Below, piece by piece: positions 10,001 to 16,177 of a DNA stretch of 39,166 nucleotides; position 1 is the stretch's first letter; every line of letters starts with the position of its first letter. The notes beneath the pieces were generated by a model, which searched no databases, was not told where the DNA came from, and was given only the letters and a program-made list of their open reading frames with translations. The translations under genes and the position numbers were made by a program. Source of the stretch: Mycolicibacterium austroafricanum (GTDB taxonomy: Bacteria; Actinomycetota; Actinomycetes; Mycobacteriales; Mycobacteriaceae); contig NZ_CACSIP010000051.1 in NCBI RefSeq assembly GCF_902705885.1, positions 1 to 39,166 of the forward strand, given 5' to 3'.

Positions 10001-10212
10001 GCGAGCTGCAGGAGTTGCGCAAGTCCAGCGGCCTCGACGTGTCCGACCGGATCTCGGTGGTGCTGTCGGTGCCTGGTGAGCAAGAGGATTGGGCGCGCGC
10101 ACACCGCGACCTGATCGCGCGCGAGATCCTGGCGACCAGCTTCGAGTTCGGTGAGCCCGACGGTTTCGAGGAGATCGGCGATGGTGTCCGGGTGGCGATC
10201 GCCAAGGCGTGA
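7051..10212 (+). CDS. ileS: Isoleucyl-tRNA synthetase
   Basis: 1053 residues, class Ia synthetase charging tRNA-Ile. The HIGH-type motif is H58-Y-G-H61 within [20 protein letters not shown]; the second signature KMSKS is at 628-632. An editing domain lies between them (including [14 protein letters not shown]), and an anticodon-binding region follows (about 700-850). Length and C-terminal extension match the eukaryote-like IleRS of mycobacteria, the type linked to natural mupirocin resistance; that link is family knowledge, not visible here. The GTG start at 7051 lies nine bases after AGGAGA and directly follows the T-box leader. It is convergent with the S4-domain gene across a long hairpin. 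Confidence 0.98.
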   Translation: [1053 protein letters not shown]

Positions 10213-10225
10213 CCTGAACGCCCAA

Positions 10226-10274
10226 CGTGCAGCCACGGTCGTGATTACGCCTCGATCGCGACCGTGAGTGCACG
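10226..10274. terminator. Long interrupted hairpin between convergent ileS and S4 gene
   Basis: Arms 10226-10241 and 10259-10274 pair as CGTGCA/TGCACG and CACGGTCG/CGACCGTG, separated by two-base internal mismatches, with a 17-base loop. The hairpin sits between converging genes, where it could end transcription from both sides, but it lacks a T run. Similar hairpins may be dispersed in related genomes, so it could equally be a small palindromic repeat. Confidence 0.55.
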
Positions 10275-10294
10275 CTCGCGGGCAACCCTGGGCC

Positions 10295-10528
10295 TCAGCC
10301 TGCCGTGACCCGGGCACCACGGCCGTCGAAGACGACGACGTCACCGCCCCGCAGTTGCCTGCCGCGGCGGGTTTCGACGTCGCCGTTGACCCTGACCAGA
10401 CCGTCGGAGATCACCGACTTGGCATCGGCTCCGGAGTCGATGAGGCCGGCCAGCTTGAGGAACTGGCCGAGGCGGATCGAGGCATCCCGGATCGGGACGT
10501 CGGAAGCCGCACCGTCCGGGTGTGCCAT
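10295..10528 (-). CDS. S4-domain RNA-binding protein (YbcJ/RlbA-like)
   Basis: 77 residues from the ATG at 10528. Almost the whole protein is one S4 RNA-binding fold: IRLGQFLKLAGLIDSGADAK, then VISDGLVRVNGDVETRRGRQLRGGDVV, the helix-turn-strand pattern that binds structured RNA. Free-standing S4 proteins of this size occur widely; the specific RNA target, perhaps ribosomal, is unknown. The frame extends upstream but would run over dinX. A TAGCCT -10 box on the same strand (10541-10536) would start transcription one base before the ATG. Divergent from dinX with 39 bp between the two starts. Confidence 0.85.
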   Translation of the reverse strand: MAHPDGAASDVPIRDASIRLGQFLKLAGLIDSGADAKSVISDGLVRVNGDVETRRGRQLRGGDVVVFDGRGARVTAG

Positions 10529-10535
10529 GCAGGTA

Positions 10536-10541
10536 AGGCTA
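10536..10541 (-). promoter_or_regulatory. Candidate -10 box for the S4-domain gene (leaderless)
   Basis: Minus-strand TAGCCT fits TANNNT; the predicted start, about 10529, is one base before the ATG at 10528. Confidence 0.4.
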
Positions 10542-10553
10542 TCCCGCACCGCA

Positions 10554-10559
10554 TAGCAT
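10554..10559 (+). promoter_or_regulatory. Candidate -10 box for dinX (leaderless)
   Basis: TAGCAT fits TANNNT; the predicted start, about 10566, is two bases before the GTG at 10568. The -35 positions of this promoter and of the divergent S4 promoter fall within each other's leader, so the two probably compete. Confidence 0.4.
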
Positions 10560-10567
10560 CGACAGGT

Positions 10568-11935
10568 GTGGGCGCGCGATGGGTGCTGCACCTGGACATG
10601 GATGCGTTTTTCGCGTCGGTGGAACAGCTGACCCGGCCCACTCTTCGGGGTCGTCCGGTCCTGGTGGGCGGTCTCGGCGGTCGCGGTGTGGTGGCCGGCG
10701 CCAGCTACGAATCGAGGGTCTACGGTGCCCGGTCGGCGATGCCGATGCATCAGGCGCGCAGGCTCGTCGGCGCCGGGGCAGTGGTGTTGCCGCCGCGCGG
10801 TGTGGTGTACGGCCTCGCCAGCCGCCGCGTCTTCGAGACGGTGCGCACGATGGTGCCGGTGCTCGAGCAGCTGTCGTACGACGAGGCGTTCGGCGAGCCC
10901 ACCGAGCTGGCCGGTGCTCCGAGCGCCGAGGTGGCGTCGTTCTGCGAGGCGCTACGGGCGGAGGTGACCGCCGTGACCGGTCTGGTCGCCTCGGTCGGTG
11001 CGGGCTCGGGTAAGCAGATCGCCAAGATCGCCTCGGGTCTGGCAAAACCCGACGGCATCACGGTGGTGGCCCGCGACGAGGAACACGCGCTGCTCGACGG
11101 GCTGCCCGTGCGCAAGCTCTGGGGCATCGGGCCGGTGGCCGAGGAGAAGCTGCACCGGCTCGGCATCGAGACGATCGGCGGTTTCTCGGCGCTGTCGGAC
11201 GCCGAGGTCGCCAATATTCTCGGCCCGACGGTGGGCCCGGCGCTGCACCGGCTGGCGCGCGGCATCGACGATCGGCCGGTGGCCGAGAACGCACCGGCGA
11301 AACAGATCAGCGCCGAGTCGACGTTTCCCGAAGATCTGACCACTCTTGATCAGCTCCGCGACGCGGCCGCACCGATCGGCGAGCACGCCCACCGCCGCCT
11401 GCTGAAGGACGGCCGGGGCGCCCGCACCGTGACCGTCAAGCTGAAGAAGTCCGACATGAGCACGCTGACCAGGTCGGCGACCCTGCCCTACGCGACCACC
11501 GACGCCGCGACGCTGAACGCCACCGCGCGCAGACTGCTCCTCGATCCGGTCGAGATCGGCCCGATCCGCCTTGTCGGAGTCGGCTTTTCCGGTCTGTCCG
11601 AGGTTCAACAGGAGTCGCTGTTCCCCGATCTGGAGTTGATGGCGACCGAGGCGGTGGCGCGCATCGGTCTGCCGGAGCCGCTAGTCGAGGCCGGACCCAC
11701 CGCGCCGGCGTGGCGGGTCGGCGACGATGTGGCGCACACCGAGTTCGGGCACGGCTGGGTCCAGGGCGCCGGCCACGGCGTCGTGACCGTGCGCTTCGAG
11801 ACGCGCAGCTCCGGCCCCGGGCAGGCGCGGACCTTCGCCGGCGACGATCCCGCCCTGGCCCGGGCCAATCCGGTGGACAGCCTGGACTGGCCGGACTTCG
11901 TCGCCGAGCTCAATCGCTCCCAGCACGCGGGTTGA
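10568..11935 (+). CDS. dinX: DNA polymerase IV (Y-family translesion polymerase), DinB1/DinX
   Basis: 455 residues from the GTG at 10568; upstream codons in the same frame overlap the divergent S4 gene and are unlike a polymerase. The N-terminal catalytic site has D10-M-D12 and the SYDEAFGE motif (D105, E106), the three acidic residues that bind metal. Helix-hairpin-helix and little-finger domains follow. A beta-clamp motif QESLF is at 348-352. Beyond it lies an extra C-terminal part of about 85 residues with WRVGDDVAHTEFGHGWV and VVTVRF, reminiscent of the Tudor-like tail of PcrA/UvrD helicases. The position after ileS matches dinX (Rv1537). It is expected to extend past damaged or mismatched DNA. 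Convergent with ansA with 15 bp between stops. Confidence 0.95.
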   Translation: MGARWVLHLDMDAFFASVEQLTRPTLRGRPVLVGGLGGRGVVAGASYESRVYGARSAMPMHQARRLVGAGAVVLPPRGVVYGLASRRVFETVRTMVPVLEQLSYDEAFGEPTELAGAPSAEVASFCEALRAEVTAVTGLVASVGAGSGKQIAKIASGLAKPDGITVVARDEEHALLDGLPVRKLWGIGPVAEEKLHRLGIETIGGFSALSDAEVANILGPTVGPALHRLARGIDDRPVAENAPAKQISAESTFPEDLTTLDQLRDAAAPIGEHAHRRLLKDGRGARTVTVKLKKSDMSTLTRSATLPYATTDAATLNATARRLLLDPVEIGPIRLVGVGFSGLSEVQQESLFPDLELMATEAVARIGLPEPLVEAGPTAPAWRVGDDVAHTEFGHGWVQGAGHGVVTVRFETRSSGPGQARTFAGDDPALARANPVDSLDWPDFVAELNRSQHAG

Positions 11936-11950
11936 CCTGAGCGGGGCCGG

Positions 11951-12853
11951 TCAGCCCCAACGCTCGAACGTCGCAGGCACCGGCGAGCCGGCGGCGAGCG
12001 CGGCCATCAGCAGCACCCGTGCCTGCGGGGGACCGAGCCGCGGCGCCGGGAACGCTCCGGCGTCGGCCAGCGCCCGTCCCGGGCCGTAACCGGGGCTGAC
12101 GCGGCCACCGGGAACGCGGGTCGACACCGCGACCGCCACGCCGTTGCGGCAGTGTCGCCGCACCCCGTCGATCAGCGCCGCGCCGGCATTACCGGAACCG
12201 AGAGCCTGCAGCACGATGCCGCGGGCGCCGGCCGCGACGCACGCGTCGAGGGCGGCGGTGTCAGCACCGGGGTAGGCCACGACGATGTCCACCCGCGGTG
12301 CGTCCGCGGCCGCCAGGTCACCGAGGAACGGGCGGTTCTTGACCGGTCCGAGCGCCCGGCCGGCGAACGCCTGCAGCTCGCCGGTGGCGACCTTGCGCAG
12401 GCCCAGCGGCTCGAACACGGTGCCCGCGAAACTCACCACGACACCCCGGCCGCGGGCCTGCGGACCGGCGGCGACCGCGAGCGCGTCGCGCAGGTTGGCC
12501 GGGCCGTCGGCGTCGACCGCGTCGGCGCTGCGCTGGGCGCCCGTCAGCACCACCGGCGCCTCACCGCGGTAGGTGAGGTCCAGCCACAGCGCGGTCTCCT
12601 CCATCGTGTCGGTGCCGTGTGTCACCACGATCCCGTCGGCACCGTCGGTGACCGCAGCAGACCGGATCGCCGCGGCGATCCGGTCCCAGTCCGCCGGGGT
12701 CAGCTGTGAGCTGTCCAGCGACATGGCGTCGACGACCTCGACGTCGAGTCCTTCGGTGAGGTCGGCTCCGGTGAGGGTGGGGCGGAGTACGGCGTCGGCG
12801 TCCGCACTGGTCGAGATCGTCCCACCGGTGGCTATGACGACGAGGCGAGGCAT
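11951..12853 (-). CDS. ansA: L-asparaginase
   Basis: 300 residues from the ATG at 12853; upstream codons in frame overlap lspA and are not conserved in style. It hydrolyses asparagine to aspartate and ammonia. Two active-site motifs are clear: the N-terminal TGGTIS with Thr12, and HGTDTMEETA with Thr81-Asp82. VLTGAQRSAD and the C-terminal GSGNA motif also fit bacterial asparaginases. In M. tuberculosis AnsA contributes to nitrogen use and acid resistance; whether it is secreted is not evident, as no signal peptide is visible. Divergent from lspA with 43 bp between starts. Confidence 0.95.
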   Translation of the reverse strand: MPRLVVIATGGTISTSADADAVLRPTLTGADLTEGLDVEVVDAMSLDSSQLTPADWDRIAAAIRSAAVTDGADGIVVTHGTDTMEETALWLDLTYRGEAPVVLTGAQRSADAVDADGPANLRDALAVAAGPQARGRGVVVSFAGTVFEPLGLRKVATGELQAFAGRALGPVKNRPFLGDLAAADAPRVDIVVAYPGADTAALDACVAAGARGIVLQALGSGNAGAALIDGVRRHCRNGVAVAVSTRVPGGRVSPGYGPGRALADAGAFPAPRLGPPQARVLLMAALAAGSPVPATFERWG

Positions 12854-12896
12854 GGGTGGAATTGTTACCCACCGGCTCTTTGCGATGATGGTGGGC

Positions 12897-13574
12897 GTGA
12901 CTGATGAATCATCGAGCCCCGCCGAATCCGCGGCCGGGGACGAGCCGGCCCAGCCGTCTCCGCCACGCCGGCTGCGCCTGCTGCTCTCCGTGGCGGCGGT
13001 GGTGCTCGTGCTGGACATCGTCACCAAGGTGCTGGCGGTGCGGCTGCTGACGCCGGGCCAGCCGGTGTCGATCATCGGTGACACCGTCACGTGGACGTTG
13101 GTGCGCAACTCGGGTGCGGCGTTCTCGATGGCCACCGGTTACACGTGGGTGCTCACCCTGGTCGCGACCGGCGTGGTCTTCGGGATCATCTGGATGGGAC
13201 GCAGGCTGGTGTCTCCGTGGTGGGCGATCGGTCTGGGGCTGATCCTCGGCGGCGCGATGGGAAATCTGGTGGACCGGTTCTTCCGCTCACCTGGACCGCT
13301 GCGCGGCCACGTCGTCGACTTCCTGTCCATCGGCTGGTGGCCGGTGTTCAATGTCGCCGACCCCTCGGTGGTGGGCGGGGCGATCCTGCTGGTGGTGTTG
13401 TCGCTGTTCGGATTCGACTTCGACACCGTCGGGAGGCGCCAGCCGGACGGCGGCGAGGGCACCGTCGGGAGGCGCCAGCCGGACGGCGGCGAGGGCACCG
13501 TCGGGAGGCGCCAGCCGGACGGCGGCGAGGGCACCGTCGGGAGGCGCCAGCCCGAAACCGAGCCCGAAACCTGA
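12897..13574 (+). CDS. lspA: Lipoprotein signal peptidase II with repeat-expanded C-terminus
   Basis: 225 residues from the GTG at 12897 (ATGs at 12885 and 12888 are alternatives). It is the inner-membrane aspartyl protease that removes signal peptides from prolipoproteins after lipidation. Four membrane helices surround the conserved motifs VRNSGAAFSMAT (69-80), GNLVDR with Asp126, and FNVADP with Asp155, the catalytic pair. The N-terminal 25 residues are a hydrophilic acidic extension typical of mycobacteria. After the last helix, FGFDFD leads into TVGRRQPDGGEG repeated three times, then TVGRRQPETEPET. M. tuberculosis LspA has, as I recall, a shorter tail with a related repeat. The stop overlaps the start of the next gene (TGATG), so they are coupled. 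Confidence 0.96.
   Translation: MTDESSSPAESAAGDEPAQPSPPRRLRLLLSVAAVVLVLDIVTKVLAVRLLTPGQPVSIIGDTVTWTLVRNSGAAFSMATGYTWVLTLVATGVVFGIIWMGRRLVSPWWAIGLGLILGGAMGNLVDRFFRSPGPLRGHVVDFLSIGWWPVFNVADPSVVGGAILLVVLSLFGFDFDTVGRRQPDGGEGTVGRRQPDGGEGTVGRRQPDGGEGTVGRRQPETEPET
13425..13552. repeat. 36-bp minisatellite in lspA (3 full copies plus 20 bp)
   Basis: Identical 36-bp units start at 13425, 13461 and 13497, followed by the first 20 bp of a fourth from 13533. The unit starts ACCGTCGGGAGGCGCCAGCC. Since 36 is divisible by three, copy changes keep the frame and alter only the length of the LspA tail. Copies are identical at the DNA level, suggesting recent expansion or slippage. Confidence 0.97.
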
Positions 13575-14503
13575 TGACCACACGGTCGATGCCGGTTCCG
13601 GAAGGACTGGCGGGGATGCGGGTGGACGCCGGCCTGGCCCGGCTGCTCGGGCTGTCGCGCACCGCGGCGGCGGCGCTGGCCGAAGAGGGCGATGTCGAAC
13701 TCGACGGCGCCCCGGCGGGCAAGTCGGACAAGCTGACCGCGGGCGCGTGGTTGGAGGTGCGACTGCCTGCGCCGCCGGCCCCGGTGGAGAACACCCCGGT
13801 CGACATCGACGGGATGTCGGTGCTGTATGCCGACGACGACATCGTGGCGGTCGACAAGCCTCCGGGGGTGGCTGCGCACGCCACCGTCGGCTGGCGCGGT
13901 CCGACCGTGCTGGGCGGTCTGGCGGCGGCCGGCTTCCGCATCAGCACCTCGGGCATCCACGAGCGTCAGGGCATCGTGCACCGACTGGACGTCGGCACGT
14001 CCGGGGTGATGGTGGTGGCCCTGTCCGAGCGGGCGTACACCGCGCTCAAGCGGGCATTCAAACAGCGCACCGTGGAGAAGCGGTATCACGCCCTGGTGCA
14101 GGGGCATCCGGACCCTTCCAGTGGCACCATCGATGCGCCGATCGGCCGCCACCGCGGCCACGACTGGAAGTTCGCGGTCGTCGACGGCGGCCGGCACAGC
14201 GTCACCCACTACGACACGCTGGAGGCGCATCAGGCTGCGAGCCTGCTCGACATCCACCTCGAGACCGGGCGCACCCACCAGATCCGGGTGCACTTCGCCG
14301 CACTGCACCACCCGTGCTGTGGTGATCTCACCTACGGTGCCGACCCGAACCTGGCCAGGAAGCTGGCGCTGGAGCGGCAGTGGCTGCACGCCAGATCTCT
14401 GGCGTTTGTGCACCCTGCCGACGGGCGCCGAGTCGAGATCACCAGCCCGTACCCGGCTGACCTGCAGCATGCGCTGGACATCCTGCGCAATCACGACCTG
14501 TGA
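13574..14503 (+). CDS. RluA/RluD-family 23S rRNA pseudouridine synthase
   Basis: 309 residues. An N-terminal S4 RNA-binding domain (about 8-65: GMRVDAGLARLLGLSRTAAA) precedes the pseudouridine synthase domain. The catalytic motif is HRLDVGTSG (136-144) with Asp139; GRTHQIRVHF and DLTYG fit the same family. Such enzymes isomerise uridines in large-subunit rRNA; which positions this one modifies cannot be told. The ATG overlaps the lspA stop by one base and its own stop overlaps the rarD start by four, so the three genes form one coupled operon. The lspA-rluD order is conserved in many bacteria and matches Rv1539-Rv1540. Confidence 0.94.
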   Translation: MTTRSMPVPEGLAGMRVDAGLARLLGLSRTAAAALAEEGDVELDGAPAGKSDKLTAGAWLEVRLPAPPAPVENTPVDIDGMSVLYADDDIVAVDKPPGVAAHATVGWRGPTVLGGLAAAGFRISTSGIHERQGIVHRLDVGTSGVMVVALSERAYTALKRAFKQRTVEKRYHALVQGHPDPSSGTIDAPIGRHRGHDWKFAVVDGGRHSVTHYDTLEAHQAASLLDIHLETGRTHQIRVHFAALHHPCCGDLTYGADPNLARKLALERQWLHARSLAFVHPADGRRVEITSPYPADLQHALDILRNHDL

Positions 14504-15390
14504 GATCCGGGCTGCTGTTCGGTGTCGGGGCCTACGGCATGTGGGGGCTGTTCCCGGCTTTTTTCCCGCTGCTGAAACCTGCGGGCGCGGTCGAAGTGCT
14601 GGCCCACCGGATCATCTGGAGCTTCGTCCTGATGCTCGTGGTGGTCGCCGCCGTGCGCCGGCTGCGTGACCTCAGGGCGATCAACAGACGGACCTGGCTG
14701 TTGTTGGCGGCCGCCTCGGCCCTCATCTCGGTCAACTGGGTGATCTACGTCTACGCGGTGAACAACGGCCACGTCGTCGACGCCGCGCTCGGATACTTCA
14801 TCAACCCGCTGGTCTCGATCGCGCTCGGACTGCTGATCTTCCGGGAGAGGCTGAACCGGTGGCAGTTCAGCGCGCTGGCGATCGCGGTCGTCGCCGTGGT
14901 GGTGCTCACGGTGAACGTGGGCGCGCCGCCGGTGATCGGTCTCGGTCTTGCGCTGTCCTTCGGCCTCTACGGTGCAGTGAAGAAGCTGGTGCCCACCGAC
15001 CCCAGGGTCAGCGTCGGCGTGGAAGCCGCCATAGCCGCGCCGATCGCGGTGGGGTACGTGGTGGTCCTGCAGGTCACGGGTCAGGGAACGTTCACCGGCC
15101 ACGGTGCCGGGCACGCCGGGTTGATGGTGCTATCGGGCGTGCTCACGGCGCTGCCGTTGTTGCTGTTCGCCGCAGCAGCCCAACGGCTCGCGATGGTTTC
15201 GCTTGGTCTGCTGTTCTACATGACCCCCGCCATGCAGCTGACATGGGGAGTGCTGGTCGGCCACGAACCGATGCCGCCCGCGCGCTGGTTCGGGTTCGCG
15301 TTGATCTGGGTGGCGCTGGCGGTGTTCACCGTCGATGCGGTGCGCCGCGCGCGTGTCATGCGGCGGGCTGCCGAGCCGTCCTCGGTGTGA
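14500..15390 (+). CDS. rarD: EamA-family transporter, RarD type
   Basis: 296 residues from the GTG at 14500, which overlaps the previous stop (GTGA). The protein is a ten-helix drug/metabolite transporter with two EamA halves. RarD signatures include GAYGMWGLFPAFFPLLKP near the start, AHRIIWSFVLML, SVNWVIYVYAVNNGHVVDAALGYFINP and LGLLFYMTPAMQLTWGVLVG. The transported substrate of RarD is not firmly known (the E. coli gene was linked to chloramphenicol resistance). It is the third gene of the lspA operon here; I do not recall a counterpart at this position in M. tuberculosis. Confidence 0.9.
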   Translation: MRSGLLFGVGAYGMWGLFPAFFPLLKPAGAVEVLAHRIIWSFVLMLVVVAAVRRLRDLRAINRRTWLLLAAASALISVNWVIYVYAVNNGHVVDAALGYFINPLVSIALGLLIFRERLNRWQFSALAIAVVAVVVLTVNVGAPPVIGLGLALSFGLYGAVKKLVPTDPRVSVGVEAAIAAPIAVGYVVVLQVTGQGTFTGHGAGHAGLMVLSGVLTALPLLLFAAAAQRLAMVSLGLLFYMTPAMQLTWGVLVGHEPMPPARWFGFALIWVALAVFTVDAVRRARVMRRAAEPSSV

Positions 15391-15408
15391 CATTTGCGAA
15401 AGTGCCGA

Positions 15409-15437
15409 TTGACCCGTTATCAGCTATGCAATAGCGT
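15409..15437 (+). promoter_or_regulatory. Promoter of the TetR gene with internal inverted repeat
   Basis: TTGACC (15409-15414) and TAGCGT (15432-15437) are separated by 17 bp, a good housekeeping promoter whose start would fall on the GTG at 15444. Between and overlapping them is an inverted repeat GCTAT-GCA-ATAGC (15423-15435), well placed for autorepression by the TetR protein. The promoter is seen directly; the operator role is inferred. Confidence 0.6.
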
Positions 15438-15443
15438 TTGCTC

Positions 15444-16106
15444 GTGGAGTCCGAACCCCTGCCCCCGTCCCGGCAGCGGGGCCGTGGTCGCCCGGTGGGC
15501 TCGGACTCTGAAGCCACGCGGGTGCGGATTCTCGGTGCCGCCCGTGAGGTCATCGCCGAGCGTGGTTATCACGCGACGACGTTCCAGCAGATCGCCCTGC
15601 GCGCGGGCGTGAGCAGACCGACGCTGCACTACTACTTCGCCACTCGCGAACAGGTGTACGAGATCCTGCTGCGGGATGCGTACGCCCGGGTCGCCGAATG
15701 TGCCGTGGCCGCTCAGCGGGAGAGCGGGCTGCGGGATCAGTTGCGGGTGTTCGTCGAGCAGATGCAGCAGTTGAGCCTGCCCGATGCCGTGGCGATGCGG
15801 TTCCTGGTGACCGCCAGGCTCGAACACCACCGCGGCCGGCCGCGCACCGACGCGGCAGACGCCGTCGTCGCATCGGTGCACGGGTTCTACCACTCGATAG
15901 TGATGCAGGCGATCGCCCACGGGGAGCTGGCCGCCGATTGCGACCCGCGCGCGGTGGCGGACATGCTCGCGGCGGTGTTCTGGGGGATGGGCTTTTACGC
16001 CGGTTTCATCGACGTCACCGTGGCCACCGAGATTGCCAGGCAATTGCTGCGGGTGCTCGAAAACGGGTTGCTGGATCAACGCGTCGGTGCGCGGGTGGAA
16101 GCCTGA
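15444..16106 (+). CDS. TetR/AcrR-family transcriptional regulator
   Basis: 220 residues from the GTG at 15444, chosen because the promoter start coincides with it (a TTG at 15438 is the alternative). After a basic lead GRGRPVGSDSEATR, the N-terminal HTH reads TTFQQIALRAGVSRPTLHYYFATREQVYEILL, the standard TetR DNA-binding pattern. The C-terminal ligand and dimer domain is not close to any regulator I can name. It lies alone between rarD and dnaE1 on the same strand; targets could be itself, rarD or a distant operon. Ligand unknown. Confidence 0.88.
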   Translation: MESEPLPPSRQRGRGRPVGSDSEATRVRILGAAREVIAERGYHATTFQQIALRAGVSRPTLHYYFATREQVYEILLRDAYARVAECAVAAQRESGLRDQLRVFVEQMQQLSLPDAVAMRFLVTARLEHHRGRPRTDAADAVVASVHGFYHSIVMQAIAHGELAADCDPRAVADMLAAVFWGMGFYAGFIDVTVATEIARQLLRVLENGLLDQRVGARVEA

Positions 16107-16162
16107 TCCGAACAACACGAGACACGCAGCCCGACACGCCGCGCGCTGTCGGTGGCCGGTCA

Positions 16163-16168
16163 TAGACT
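16163..16168 (+). promoter_or_regulatory. Candidate -10 box for dnaE1
   Basis: TAGACT fits TANNNT; the predicted start, about 16175, is three bases before the ATG at 16178, implying a very short or absent leader. No Shine-Dalgarno is visible. Confidence 0.4.
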
Positions 16169-16177
16169 GGCCACCCT

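Noticed and set aside
12573..12896. N-terminal extension of LspA over ansA
   Set aside because: The extra sequence is antisense to AnsA; known mycobacterial LspA begins with a short acidic tail as from the GTG at 12897.
12854..13135. N-terminal extension of AnsA over lspA
   Set aside because: The asparaginase fold starts at MPRLVVIATGGTI; the extension is antisense to conserved LspA helices.
13425..13552. Repeat array considered as CRISPR
   Set aside because: The units are contiguous with no spacers, only three full copies, and lie in frame within lspA.
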